Positions 6,106 to 14,802 of a stretch of 32,752 nt of DNA are shown piece after piece. The DNA comes from JBDRLU01 sp043812795 (lineage in GTDB: Bacteria; Chloroflexota; Dehalococcoidia; Dehalococcoidales; UBA2162). The notes under the pieces are model-generated. The model was not told the origin of the DNA and made no database searches. It was given only the letters and a program-made list of their open reading frames with translations. The stretch covers positions 1-32,752 of the forward strand of contig JBDRLU010000008.1 in the NCBI GenBank assembly GCA_043812795.1. Direction: 5' to 3'. The stretch's first letter is position 1. The number at the start of each line of letters is the position of its first letter. The position numbers and the translations under genes are program-made.

Positions 6106-8691
6106 GTGATGCGAGAAGGCGCGACTCCTATCCGGCAGCAATACCTCAGGATAAAGCAAAAATATCCCGGGGCCATCGTCCTTTTCCGTCTCGGCGATTT
6201 CTACGAGACCTTCGACGATGATGCGAAAGTCGTCGCCAAAGAACTGGATATCGTCCTGACCTCGCGGGAAATGGGGAAGGGACACCGCGTTCCGATGGCC
6301 GGCATCCCCTATCATGCCCTGGACAACTATCTGTCCCGGCTGGTCAACCACGGCTACAAAGTAGCCATTTGCGAGCAGATGACTCAGCCCGGCGAGACGA
6401 GAGGTATCGTCGAGCGCGAGGTCATCCGTGTGGTGACGCCGGGTACGGTCGTCGAGCCGGGACTGCTCGATAGCCAGAAGAATAACTACCTCATGGCCCT
6501 GGTGCTGGGTGGTGAAGAAGTGGGCATTGCCTACGCCGATATCACCACCTCCGAGTTTGCCACTACCCGATTGCCTTTGCCGCGCCTGGTGCCCGAACTG
6601 GAGCGACTGCGGCCAGCCGAGATAATTGTGGGGCAGGGCGCCGATTTGACCGCATTGACATTATCCGTGCCGGTGACTAGACTTGACGACTACTGGTCCG
6701 ACCCGGAGGTAGCCCGCAAAACTCTCCTCGACCATTTCGCTGTGGCGACTCTCGATGGCTTCGGCTGTGCCGGGTTCCCTTTGGCTGTCAGCGCCGCCGG
6801 CGCCATCGTCCATTACCTTCAGGAAACACAGAAAGGGGCACTGGGTCAACTGACCCATCTGGCGACTTACTCCACCGAGGCCTTCATGGCCCTGGATGAA
6901 CAGACGCAAAATAACCTCGAGCTTTTCCGTAATGCCCGCTCGGGAACGGCTGATGGTTCGCTTCTTTCCGTGATTGATTTTACCAAAACAGCGATGGGTA
7001 GCCGCCTGCTCAAAAAATGGCTGGGACAACCTCGGCTCGATATTGCCGGACTGGTCAGGCGGCAGGAGGCAGTTGCCTGGTTCCATGATAACAGTCTTGC
7101 CCGCAGCGAAGTTATCGCTTTGCTGGGTAAGCTGGCCGACCTGGAGCGGCTGATTAACCGGGTGCGGGGGGGCATTGTCCTGCCCCGCGAGCTGGTCACG
7201 CTGCGCCACGGCCTGGAAATAATTCCGAAGCTGATTGAAGTTTTGCAGAATAGCCCGCTCGACTGGCTGAAAGACGAGCTTAAGCCCTGCCCTGAAGTTG
7301 TCGATTTGATTGCGCAGGCTATCACCGACGAGCCGTCGTCCAGTTTGGGGGAAGGCAATGTAATCCGAAAAGGTTTTGCCGAGGAACTGGATACTTTGCG
7401 CTCGTCTTCGCAGAATGCCAGACAGTACCTGGCCAACCTGGAACGGCAGGAGCAGGCCAGGACCGGTATTAAATCGCTCAAGGTAAGCTACAATAAAGTC
7501 TTCGGCTACTATATCGAGGTATCCAAGCCTAACCTTGCCCAGGTGCCCGAACACTATATCCGCAAACAGACACTGGTCAACGGCGAGCGCTATTTCACCC
7601 CGGAACTGAAAGAATACGAGTCGCTTATTCTGAATGCCAGGGACCGGATTGGCGAGCTTGAAAATGAGCTTTTCCGTCGGGTGTGCAGTCAAGTCGCTGC
7701 TTACAGCGAGCGCATTTTAGCCATCGCCGGCGCTATTGCTAATATCGATGTCCTGGCGGCGCTGGCCGAGGTGGCAGTGCGGCATAATTACGTACGACCG
7801 GAACTGACCGACGGCCACGCGATAACCATCAGGGAAGGACGCCATCCGGTCGTCGAGCTCAGCCTGGCGGGCGGCAGTTTTGTCCCGAATGATACTTACC
7901 TCTCTAACGACGATGCCCAGCTTATTATTTTGACCGGGCCGAACATGGCCGGTAAATCGACCTATTTGAAGCAGGTGGCCTTGATTGTGCTCTTAGCCCA
8001 GATAGGCAGCTTCGTACCGGCAGCGGCAGCGAAAATCGGACTGGTCGACCGCATTTTTACCCGCATCGGCACGCGGGAAGACCTTGTCTCTGGCCAGTCC
8101 ACCTTTATGATTGAGATGGTGGAAACGGCCAATATTTTGAATAATGCTACCGCCCGCTCGCTGTTGATTCTGGACGAAATCGGGCGGGGCACCAGCACTT
8201 ATGACGGGCTGTCCATCGCCCGCGCCGTGGCCGAATATATCCATAACCACCCCCGCCTTGGCACGAAGACGCTCTTTGCTACCCATTACCACGAGCTGGT
8301 CGAACTGGCCGCTTACCTGCCGCGGGTAAAGAATTTCAATGTGGCCGTGACCGAAGAAGGCGGCGAGGTCATTTTCCTGCGCAAGATTGTTCCCGGCGGC
8401 GTGGACAAAAGCTACGGCATCCATGTCGCCCAGCTCGCCGGACTGCCGAAGTCGGTGGTACACCGGGCGCATGAAGTCCTCGCTGACCTGGAAGAAGACG
8501 GTAAAACCACATCGAAGGCCGTTTCCAGAGGCCGTCGTCCGGCTAAAGAAGCGCCTGTCCAGCAGTTACCTTTGCTGGGGCAAAAACCGCCGGTCTTAGA
8601 CGAACTGGAGAAGCTCGATATTAACTCCCTGACCCCCCTCGAAGCCCTCACCAAACTCTACGAACTCCAGAAAAAGTCGCGGGAAAAGTAA
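6106..8691 (+). CDS. mutS: DNA mismatch repair protein MutS
   Basis: 861 residues, typical for MutS1. The mismatch-reading Phe-x-Glu motif (F32-Y-E34, in LGDFYETF) is present, followed by the connector, lever and clamp domains. The ABC-type ATPase has Walker A GPNMAGKST (611-619), an ST-rich signature region (SGQSTFMIEM), Walker B LLILDEIGRGTSTYDG and the H-loop TLFATHYHEL. A helix-turn-helix dimerisation tail follows. It recognises mismatches and starts strand-directed repair with MutL, which is not in this window. The start is GTG 6106, or ATG three bases later; no ribosome-binding site is visible, and a -10 hexamer ends six bases upstream, so the message may be leaderless. Confidence 0.98.
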   Translation: MMREGATPIRQQYLRIKQKYPGAIVLFRLGDFYETFDDDAKVVAKELDIVLTSREMGKGHRVPMAGIPYHALDNYLSRLVNHGYKVAICEQMTQPGETRGIVEREVIRVVTPGTVVEPGLLDSQKNNYLMALVLGGEEVGIAYADITTSEFATTRLPLPRLVPELERLRPAEIIVGQGADLTALTLSVPVTRLDDYWSDPEVARKTLLDHFAVATLDGFGCAGFPLAVSAAGAIVHYLQETQKGALGQLTHLATYSTEAFMALDEQTQNNLELFRNARSGTADGSLLSVIDFTKTAMGSRLLKKWLGQPRLDIAGLVRRQEAVAWFHDNSLARSEVIALLGKLADLERLINRVRGGIVLPRELVTLRHGLEIIPKLIEVLQNSPLDWLKDELKPCPEVVDLIAQAITDEPSSSLGEGNVIRKGFAEELDTLRSSSQNARQYLANLERQEQARTGIKSLKVSYNKVFGYYIEVSKPNLAQVPEHYIRKQTLVNGERYFTPELKEYESLILNARDRIGELENELFRRVCSQVAAYSERILAIAGAIANIDVLAALAEVAVRHNYVRPELTDGHAITIREGRHPVVELSLAGGSFVPNDTYLSNDDAQLIILTGPNMAGKSTYLKQVALIVLLAQIGSFVPAAAAKIGLVDRIFTRIGTREDLVSGQSTFMIEMVETANILNNATARSLLILDEIGRGTSTYDGLSIARAVAEYIHNHPRLGTKTLFATHYHELVELAAYLPRVKNFNVAVTEEGGEVIFLRKIVPGGVDKSYGIHVAQLAGLPKSVVHRAHEVLADLEEDGKTTSKAVSRGRRPAKEAPVQQLPLLGQKPPVLDELEKLDINSLTPLEALTKLYELQKKSREK

Positions 8692-8706
8692 GGAGAAGCG
8701 TTAACC

Positions 8707-9147
8707 GTGGAGCGTAAAACGACCTGCCCCGGGTGCGGCGCGGAGAACCTGGCCTGGCGATTTCGCTGTGAGCAGTGTGGTGAAGAGTTGCATAAAGATT
8801 GGGTAATCCCAAAACTCAGAAGCAATAATGGTACACTATTGTTACCTTACCTCTCTGGCCTGCTGGGCACCGGTGTCTTGGCTTTTGTTTTGTTATTGGC
8901 GGCCGGTCTTGGTGCACAGGCTTACTTATTAGGGCTACTAGCTGCCCCGCTCCTCGGTCTGGGTCTCGGCTGGAAGTGGCCGCTGGCCGGCGGTGTCTTG
9001 CTAATTATCGGCAGTATATCAGCCCTGATTCTGATGGTGACGGCTGATGCCTGGCGGAACGTCCTCGGTCTGATTGTGTTAGCCATGACTTTTTTACCAC
9101 TCCTGGCATCTGGTATACTCTTTGTTATGGCCGGGAGATATAGATAG
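8707..9147 (+). CDS. Zinc-ribbon membrane protein of unknown function
   Basis: 146 residues from GTG 8707, with AAGGAG about ten bases upstream and 15 bases after the mutS stop, so likely cotranscribed. The N-terminus is a zinc ribbon with two CxxC knuckles (CPGCGAENLAW and CEQCGEEL). After a ~20-residue linker come three to four hydrophobic segments (~48-70, 72-90, 93-112, 118-142). Proteins with a cytosolic zinc ribbon joined to a small membrane domain are common, but this one has no assignable role. Confidence 0.8.
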   Translation: MERKTTCPGCGAENLAWRFRCEQCGEELHKDWVIPKLRSNNGTLLLPYLSGLLGTGVLAFVLLLAAGLGAQAYLLGLLAAPLLGLGLGWKWPLAGGVLLIIGSISALILMVTADAWRNVLGLIVLAMTFLPLLASGILFVMAGRYR

Positions 9148-9215
9148 AAACTATGTCTATGGCTGCAGCCTGTGTATGTATGCGTGTAAGTACGGGAAGA
9201 GGTAAATTTTTCGGG

Positions 9216-9244
9216 TTGCAAGTGATGTGATAATGAGCTATAAG
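9216..9244 (+). promoter_or_regulatory. Candidate promoter of the 249-residue gene
   Basis: TTGCAA (9216-9221), a 17-base spacer and TATAAG (9239-9244). It lies about 85 bases upstream of the ATG at 9330. Confidence 0.4.
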
Positions 9245-9329
9245 ACGGTTTTTCTAGATTGTATGCAAACTCACCCCTTGTGAGCACGGGTATTTCATGC
9301 CCCTTTGGTACTTTGGGGAGTGTATCAGT

Positions 9330-10079
9330 ATGGCTTCACTCGAAAGTCCACTTGCTAAACTTACCAGGGCCACTGAGCAGTGTGACGTATTGTGCATGGA
9401 GTTGGTGTCCCTTTGCAAACTCGAATCTTATGTTATCACAAAAGAGACCGAAGCTGATACGGGATATACACTCTATCGCTTCAGCAGCGTACCGCCTATG
9501 CCCGATGGCATCGGTTTGCATGTCGGAGAGATGCTGTATAATTTCAGGTGTTCCCTTGACCATCTTGTTTGGCAACTCGTTCTTTCTGAGGGGAATAAGC
9601 CCACAATCCGTAATGAGTTTCCTATTTTCAACAACGTCGTCAAATATGAGAGTGAAAAGTGGAGTAAGCTCAAGGGGGTTTCCGACGCAGTAATTCCCAT
9701 CATAGATTCGCTTCAGCCGTGCAACAGTACGGGGGATAATGACTTCTGGAAGTATCTCTGGTATCTCCAGGGTCTCTGCAACGCTGATAAGCATCGTCAC
9801 CTCTTGCTCACTAGACGCACCCTTGGGAAGCGAATTCACGTATCATGGACGGGCAGCGGAAGCCCCAGAGGAAACTATTTTGCAGTCCCTGTCGAAAATG
9901 GCGCGGTATTCTTCCGTGTCAAACCTGACGTGAATATGGATGTTAAGCCGAGCATCCATATATTCTTTAGCAACGCTCCGTCCGATATTAGGGCAGATTT
10001 GGCGGTTGGAAGCATATGTCAACTTATCAGAGCCTCTGTTAATTGGGTCTTTAAACAGCTTAGTTGTCATGTCAAGTGA
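9330..10079 (+). CDS. Accessory protein of unknown function, 249 residues
   Basis: The start is ATG 9330, behind GGGGAG; a longer frame to 9297 has no ribosome-binding site. The core contains GEMLYNFRCSLDHLVWQL, then NEFPIF, then a LQGLCNADKHRHLLL stretch, and the C-terminal ~90 residues look like beta strands. I have seen this arrangement in scattered hypothetical proteins of many phyla but cannot name a function. NFRCSLDHL contains an R-x4-H spacing, as in HEPN-type RNases, and the DKHR patch is similarly polar. A HEPN relationship is only a guess. The gene sits alone between housekeeping genes, with its own promoter, which fits an acquired accessory gene. Confidence 0.75.
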   Translation: MASLESPLAKLTRATEQCDVLCMELVSLCKLESYVITKETEADTGYTLYRFSSVPPMPDGIGLHVGEMLYNFRCSLDHLVWQLVLSEGNKPTIRNEFPIFNNVVKYESEKWSKLKGVSDAVIPIIDSLQPCNSTGDNDFWKYLWYLQGLCNADKHRHLLLTRRTLGKRIHVSWTGSGSPRGNYFAVPVENGAVFFRVKPDVNMDVKPSIHIFFSNAPSDIRADLAVGSICQLIRASVNWVFKQLSCHVK

Positions 10080-10172
10080 TCTCTTTCCTTGTACAGAGAT
10101 GGAATAGTTACCTTTGGTAAAGCATTAAGGGGGGGACTAAGTGGGATTTGAAATCCCTCTCCATCTCAAAAT

Positions 10173-10200
10173 AGCTGAAAGCTGACAGCTAAATGCTGAG
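10173..10200. repeat. AGCTGA-type short dispersed repeat, copy 1
   Basis: Contains GAAAGCTGACAGCTAAATGC. A related sequence lies in inverted orientation at 13071-13095. The shared core is GCTGACAGCT. Intergenic, next to a GGGATTTGAAATCCC palindrome (10143-10157). Confidence 0.4.
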
Positions 10201-10231
10201 ATTATGCTTTTCCTGCGTCAGGGTGTAAAAT

Positions 10232-10948
10232 TTGACTATTACGGGTGATAATTTGAAAGTTCCTGGCATCATCGCTAAGTGGCTGTTCGCGCTCTGCGTT
10301 CCCTTCATGCTCCTGACCGCCGGCCTGGCCGTCGCCGCCAATAGTCTGTGGCTTTACGAGCGTGGTTTTGAGAAATACGGCGTCAGTCAGGTTACCGGCC
10401 TCTCCGATACCGAATTGACCAGGGCCGCCACGGGCCTCATCCATTATTTCAATTCGTCGGAGAAGTATATCAGCGTTACCGTGACCAAAGACGGACGGCC
10501 TTTCGAGCTTTTCAACCAGCGCGAGATAGACCATCTCTATGACGTCAAGAAACTCATCCGGCTGGACTACATCGTCCTGGCCGGAACGTTAGTTTATATA
10601 CTGGCCTATGCCGCTATCAGCCTTTTCTGGCGAAGACGACGGTACTGGCGCCACCTGGCACAGGCGATGGTCGGTGGTAGCAGCCTTACCCTGGCCTTGA
10701 TGTTGCTGCTGGGGCTGGGAGCGTGGCTGGACTTTGACTGGCTGTTCTGGCAGTTTCACCTGCTGAGCTTCGCCAATGATTTGTGGCTGCTCGACCCGAC
10801 CAGGGACTACCTGATTATGCTCGTCCCGCAGGGCTTCTTCTATGACGACGCTATCTTCGTGGTGGTGTTTACGGCGCTCGGCGCCCTGGTGCTGGGGGGA
10901 ATAGCCGCGTGGTATCTGTTCTCTCTCAGGAAGAAACTAGGCCAATAA
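10232..10948 (+). CDS. DUF1461 (TIGR01906-type) integral membrane protein
   Basis: 238 residues. There is an N-terminal membrane segment (~14-36), a soluble loop with the family-typical ELTRAATGLIHYF and FELFNQREIDHLYDVK motifs (~60-107), then three further membrane segments (~108-132, 140-166, 204-231). I recognise the loop as DUF1461/TIGR01906, a family of unknown function. The start is TTG 10232, behind AGGGTG; TTG 10253 is an alternative. It is followed by a new promoter, so it is probably a single-gene unit. Confidence 0.85.
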   Translation: MTITGDNLKVPGIIAKWLFALCVPFMLLTAGLAVAANSLWLYERGFEKYGVSQVTGLSDTELTRAATGLIHYFNSSEKYISVTVTKDGRPFELFNQREIDHLYDVKKLIRLDYIVLAGTLVYILAYAAISLFWRRRRYWRHLAQAMVGGSSLTLALMLLLGLGAWLDFDWLFWQFHLLSFANDLWLLDPTRDYLIMLVPQGFFYDDAIFVVVFTALGALVLGGIAAWYLFSLRKKLGQ

Positions 10949-10963
10949 CGTCGTTTTCGGGTA

Positions 10964-10991
10964 TTGATTTTTCGGCGGCCTGTGTCATAAT
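10964..10991 (+). promoter_or_regulatory. Candidate promoter upstream of the SRPBCC gene
   Basis: TTGATT (10964-10969), a 16-base spacer and CATAAT (10986-10991). The RNA would start near 10998, giving a 225-base leader before the SRPBCC start or a 30-base leader before the small ORF at 11029. Confidence 0.4.
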
Positions 10992-11028
10992 ACAGTACAA
11001 TCAAACATCGGTGCGTTGAGAAATTGAA

Positions 11029-11202
11029 ATGAGCCGGGCGACAATACCAATGTATTGGTATCGTTATTCGCTGCGGCTATTTTGTTTCCAGGATGTTCTT
11101 GATAAATCACCCGGTCCGGTTGGGAAAGGGAGGATAAGCGAGATATGGAATGACTGGATGGAAAATCGTAAGGTGCTGCGTTTTCATTTAGCCAGAAAAT
11201 AA
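11029..11202 (+). CDS. Possible small ORF, 57 residues
   Basis: Open frame from ATG 11029 to TAA 11202, starting about 30 bases downstream of a candidate promoter. It begins MSRATIPMYWYRYSLRLF and ends with a basic helix (KVLRFHLARK). The ribosome-binding site is weak (TTGAGAAATTGAA). No family is recognised. It may simply be untranslated leader of the SRPBCC gene, 22 bases downstream. Confidence 0.25.
   Translation: MSRATIPMYWYRYSLRLFCFQDVLDKSPGPVGKGRISEIWNDWMENRKVLRFHLARK
11044..11061. promoter_or_regulatory. 18-base palindrome in the SRPBCC leader
   Basis: ATACCAATGTATTGGTAT has perfect eight-base arms around GT. It lies about 50 bases downstream of the predicted RNA start. It could be an operator for a dimeric repressor or a short hairpin. 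Confidence 0.4.
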
Positions 11203-11224
11203 TCCATTCGAAGGAGGTGCGGAC

Positions 11225-11653
11225 ATGGCTAAGATTACCAGGAACATACTCATCAAGGCGCCGGTGGAAAAGGTGTACGAGTATCTGAGTGAACCGAAAA
11301 ATATGTTGGAGTGGCATCCGAGCGTCATTGCCATTCGTAATATTTCGGGCCGGGGGGAGAATCAGCAGTGGTCATGGGACTACAAGCTAATGGGGCTTAT
11401 CTTTAAAGGTAGAGTGCAGGTTACCAGAAGCGTTACTAATACCGAGCGTACCATAAAGACCACAGGCGGTCTTAAGAGTACGCGGACATGGAGATTTGCA
11501 CGCGAGGCCGGAGGGACCCGGCTCGACTATGAACTGGAGTACAAAATCCCGACGCCGGTAGTTGGCAAGGTCGGCGAATTTATCGCCCTGCAGCGGAGCG
11601 AGCGGGTGGTGGACATGGCCATGGCTAATATCAAAGAGAGAATGGAAGGGTAA
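11225..11653 (+). CDS. SRPBCC (START-like) family protein
   Basis: 142 residues, ATG behind a strong GAAGGAGGTG. The N-terminus (ITRNILIKAPVEKVYEYLSE) is the classic first strand and helix of polyketide cyclase/dehydrase-type SRPBCC proteins. It is followed by the EWHPSV turn and strands ending in a long C-terminal helix. The fold makes a deep pocket for a hydrophobic ligand; the ligand is unknown. It converges with the DUF763 pseudogene. Confidence 0.85.
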   Translation: MAKITRNILIKAPVEKVYEYLSEPKNMLEWHPSVIAIRNISGRGENQQWSWDYKLMGLIFKGRVQVTRSVTNTERTIKTTGGLKSTRTWRFAREAGGTRLDYELEYKIPTPVVGKVGEFIALQRSERVVDMAMANIKERMEG

Positions 11654-11695
11654 GGTCGCAGGATAAGAGTTACCTGACCCGGACTATAACTGCGT

Positions 11696-12786
11696 TCACG
11701 ACTCCCTCTTTACTTTGATGAGCCTCTCGAGCGCTTCTTTCTTCTCGCCCAGGCCGAGTTTAGCTTTGTTAATGGCTTTGCTCAGGAACTCGATGGACTG
11801 GTCGTAGGTCTTTCTATCGACCGGGTAGGGAATACCGTCCTTGCCGCCGTGGGCGAAGCTGTAACGGGCGGGGTCGCGGTAGCTGGGAGCAACGCCATAA
11901 ATAAGCTCGGAGATAAGGCTGAGGGCGCGGATAGTTTTCGGCCCGACGCCCTGAAGGCCTAATAGCTGCTCGAAGTTTTCCGGCTGGCGCTCGTAAGTGC
12001 TGAGCAGAATTTTGCTCAGACTATCGGGATGAAGGTCGGCCGTGCCCAGGTAATGGTGCGCCGGCAGACTCAATGTCTTGATTCCTTTTAGTTCGGCGAG
12101 GAGTTTTTCCGGCTTTTCTTTAGCAGCGATTTCGGTAATGGTGGTGCGGGCGGGAGCACTTTCACCGGCCACCAGGTTCAGGGTCTGCCCCTTCGCCTCC
12201 GAGAGAATCGCCGAATGAGGTTCGTTAACAAAGTCGGTAACGGTCTCACCCAGCCAGTGATAGCGACGGGCGTAATGGTTGGTCTCGTTCATCCCCTGCT
12301 GGACAACCGCCCAGGCATTCTTTTTCGTAAAAAGAAAGAATGGTGATAGAGCTGGTAGCCGTCCTGGAGGGCCGAGTTGTCCACCTTGGCCGACATGCGG
12401 CTTGCATAGACCAGCGGCGCCGGATTGACTGAGATTAACTCGCCCCACTGCTCCAGTTCGGCGGGGGTCTTCCGCGACGTCCGTCCCTTGCCGCCGGCGA
12501 CAAACAAGCCCAGGTCGCGTTCTATTCCTTTGACTCCTTCTTTCAGAGCGCCGCAGAGGGTGGTGGTGACGCCGCTGCTGTGCCAGTCATAGCCGAGGAC
12601 GCAACCGAAAGCCTGGAACCAGTATGGATGAGAGAGACGCCGCAGCATTTCTTCGGGGCCGAAGTCAGCAACGATAGTGACGGTGATTTCGCGGGCCAGT
12701 TTAACCATGCGGTCGAAAAGCCAGCGCGGCGCTTTGCCGTAGTGAAGGGGGAGATTAGCCACGCCGGTACGTGTTGCCGGGGACAT
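11696..12786 (-). pseudogene. DUF763 protein gene broken by a one-base shift
   Basis: Two overlapping minus-strand frames encode the two parts of one DUF763 protein. The N-terminal part (from ATG 12786) has RTGVANLPLHYGKAPRWLFD and CVLGYDWHSSGVTTTLCGAL. The C-terminal part contains an LLGLQGVGPKTIRALSLISE helix-hairpin-helix-like segment. They join at HHSFF/TKKNAWAVVQQGMNE, where minus-strand UUC UUU UUA would need a -1 shift (or one extra T) near 12325-12335. Restored length is about 362 residues, close to the family norm as I recall it. Either this is a real recent frameshift, a homopolymer sequencing error, or -1 slippage at C UUU UUA. DUF763 function is unknown; the helix-hairpin-helix suggests DNA contact. 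It begins three bases after the FmdB stop, so the two are cotranscribed. Confidence 0.8.
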
Positions 12787-12789
12787 GGC

Positions 12790-13020
12790 CTACATGCCGC
12801 AGGAGCCGCAGTTGCTGGAACCGCAGCCGGAGCATGAGCTGCCGCCAACCGGGGCACTCATGCCGCTCTCGTTGGTCGAAAAGCAGGCAAAACTGGATAT
12901 TTTCCGTTTCGCGGTCTTCTGGCATTTGGGGCAGGAAACGGGTTCTTCAGCCCGGCTCATCGGGCGTAGTTCTTCAAAGTTACAGGCACAAGCAGGACAG
13001 ACATACTCATAAATTGGCAT
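12790..13020 (-). CDS. FmdB-family zinc ribbon protein
   Basis: 76 residues, starting with the hallmark MPIYEYVCPACACNFE. One zinc ribbon is formed by C8/C11 and C30/C33. The tail is Ser/Gly/Cys-rich (CSGCGSSNCGSCGM), as in many family members. Named after a putative regulator of formamidase genes, but the real role is unknown. An AAGGAG ribosome-binding site precedes ATG 13020. The DUF763 gene starts three bases after its stop. Confidence 0.9.
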   Translation of the reverse strand: MPIYEYVCPACACNFEELRPMSRAEEPVSCPKCQKTAKRKISSFACFSTNESGMSAPVGGSSCSGCGSSNCGSCGM

Positions 13021-13070
13021 ATCTCACTCCTTACTTTAAGTTTAATTCTTAGTGGGGTGTTAGTCAACTT

Positions 13071-13095
13071 TCAGTTATCAGCTGTCAGCTGAATG
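13071..13095. repeat. AGCTGA-type short dispersed repeat, copy 2
   Basis: TCAGCTGTCAGCTGAATG on the plus strand is the inverted relative of the element at 10173-10200. It abuts the REP-like pair at 13106. Confidence 0.4.
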
Positions 13096-13105
13096 AAAAT
13101 ATCGC

Positions 13106-13154
13106 TCGTGGTGAGCCTGTCGAACCACGAACACCCTTCGACAAGCTCAGGGTG
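13106..13154. repeat. REP-like double hairpin
   Basis: Two adjacent hairpins: TCGTGGT/ACCACGA (13106-13112 with 13124-13130) and CACCCT/AGGGTG (13132-13137 with 13149-13154). Their 11-base loops (GAGCCTGTCGA and TCGACAAGCTC) are complementary at ten of 11 positions. The TTCGACAAGCTCAGGGTGA core is a common intergenic palindromic repeat in many bacterial genomes. It lies between the amidohydrolase end and the FmdB start. Confidence 0.7.
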
Positions 13155-13192
13155 AACGGGTAAGGAAATATTTAGGTACGACGATATCCTGG

Positions 13193-14740
13193 CTATGCTT
13201 CATAGACCACCTTGCCGCCAAGGATGGTCATTTCAACCTTGATGTCCTTTATCTCTTCGGGTGGTACCGTGGTGGGGTCGCCGCTTAAGAGCACCAGGTC
13301 GGCCAGCTTCCCTGGAGTAATTGTGCCTTTGATATTTTCATCGAAAGAAGCATAGGCCGCATTGGCGGTGTACATGGCGAGGGCTTGGCGGGCGGAAATG
13401 CATTCCTGGGACGGGAGCTGTTGCCCGGACTGCACGCGCCGGGTAACAGCGGCATAGATACCCATAAGCGGATTGTTGGGGACGATAGGTGAATCCGAAC
13501 TGCCGGCTACGACCAGGTCGTTCTCCCAAAAAGACTTGAACCGGTAAAGCCACTGTATCTGCTCCGGTTTTATCATGGCCAGGTATCTTTCTCCGCTATA
13601 GTAGATAAACGGCGGCTGGCTGACTACCACCGCCCCCACCTTCTTGAGCCTTTCCAGCAAGGCTGGAGGACATTCCGAGCAGTGCTCGATGCGGTGACGC
13701 CGGTCGGTTTGTGGAGAGTTGCTCCGCACATATTCGAGAGCGGTAATAGCCGCCTCGACCGTACTGGGTTGGACGGCGTGCATAGCTACCTGAAAACCGG
13801 CCCGGTGCATATCCAGTACAATGCGGTTTAATTCCGGCTGAGGTGGGTAGAGGGCACCGGTACTTTCCGTCAGGACTATTTTGATGCCGCCCAGACGCAA
13901 ATGGTCGTCCCCGGAGCGGAAACCCAGACCGGCCTCCTGAAACTTACTCAGTTCGTCAACACCGGTCATCAGATAGACCCGGCTCTTCAGTTGACCCTTT
14001 TCCTTGAAACGCTGGTAAATCGGCCAGCGGAGATACTCGTTAGTGATGGTGGCATCCTGCAACGAGGTGAGACCTACCGAGAGAAAATGCTGGTTCACCA
14101 GGGCCGTTCCCTGAGCTAACTCGGCTTCCGAAAAGGCAGGCATTACCTTGTGGCGGATATAGCCGAGCATTTCAAAAAGTAACCCGGACGGCTCTCCCGT
14201 GCTCAGGTCGCGCTCGATAACCCCGCCCGGCGGTTCGGATGTTTCCCGGTTGATGCCGGCCAGCGCCATGGCCTGGCTATTAAGCACGCAGGCATGAAGA
14301 GACCGGTGACTTAGCACTACCGGATGATGAGGAGCAACTTCATCAATCTCCCAGCGGGTGGGGTGGCGTTTTTCCGCCAGGTAAAAGTCATGGTAGTCGG
14401 TACCGGTAATCCATTGACCGGGCGGAGTGGCCGCCGCTTTTTCCCGGATGGCTTCCTTTATAGCGGCAATCGATTTTACGGCGGCCGGGCTAAGGTCAAC
14501 GCTGAGCACTTTACGGATGAAGGAGAAGATGTGGCAATGGGCATCGTTGAAACCGGGTACCAGGGCCTTGCCCTGACAGTCGATTACTCTGGTCTTCGCT
14601 CCTTTGACCGTTTCGAGGTCTTCATTCCGGCCGACCAGCACAATCTTATCGCCCTTGACGGCTACCAGTCCGGCGGCGGGCTGGCTGGTGTCAACGGTAA
14701 TGACGTTGGCGTTTTTTAAAATAAGGGCAGATACAGGCAT
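13193..14740 (-). CDS. YtcJ-like amidohydrolase
   Basis: 515 residues. The metal-dependent hydrolase fold is shown by the N-terminal VPGFNDAHCH motif (H68/H70), the HAVQPST and RIEHCSE strands that supply further His ligands, and AGSSDSPI with the catalytic Asp. The C-terminal beta-sandwich with GTITPGKLADLVLLSGDP is typical. It matches the amidohydrolase_3/YtcJ group, with unknown substrates. No signal peptide is evident, so it is probably cytosolic. ATG 14740 lacks a good ribosome-binding site; a possible TTGGAA-15-TATGCT promoter lies at 14805-14779, overlapping the left arm of the large inverted repeat. Confidence 0.9.
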   Translation of the reverse strand: MPVSALILKNANVITVDTSQPAAGLVAVKGDKIVLVGRNEDLETVKGAKTRVIDCQGKALVPGFNDAHCHIFSFIRKVLSVDLSPAAVKSIAAIKEAIREKAAATPPGQWITGTDYHDFYLAEKRHPTRWEIDEVAPHHPVVLSHRSLHACVLNSQAMALAGINRETSEPPGGVIERDLSTGEPSGLLFEMLGYIRHKVMPAFSEAELAQGTALVNQHFLSVGLTSLQDATITNEYLRWPIYQRFKEKGQLKSRVYLMTGVDELSKFQEAGLGFRSGDDHLRLGGIKIVLTESTGALYPPQPELNRIVLDMHRAGFQVAMHAVQPSTVEAAITALEYVRSNSPQTDRRHRIEHCSECPPALLERLKKVGAVVVSQPPFIYYSGERYLAMIKPEQIQWLYRFKSFWENDLVVAGSSDSPIVPNNPLMGIYAAVTRRVQSGQQLPSQECISARQALAMYTANAAYASFDENIKGTITPGKLADLVLLSGDPTTVPPEEIKDIKVEMTILGGKVVYEA

Positions 14741-14802
14741 TACATTGAGACCATCAAACTCTCTTTTAGGACTAGTTTAGCATACTACCGATAAAGTAGT
14801 TC

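Noticed and set aside
6661..7692. Long minus-strand open frame (343 codons) inside mutS
   Set aside because: It lies wholly opposite a conserved gene and has no recognisable motif; long antisense frames are common in G+C-rich coding DNA.
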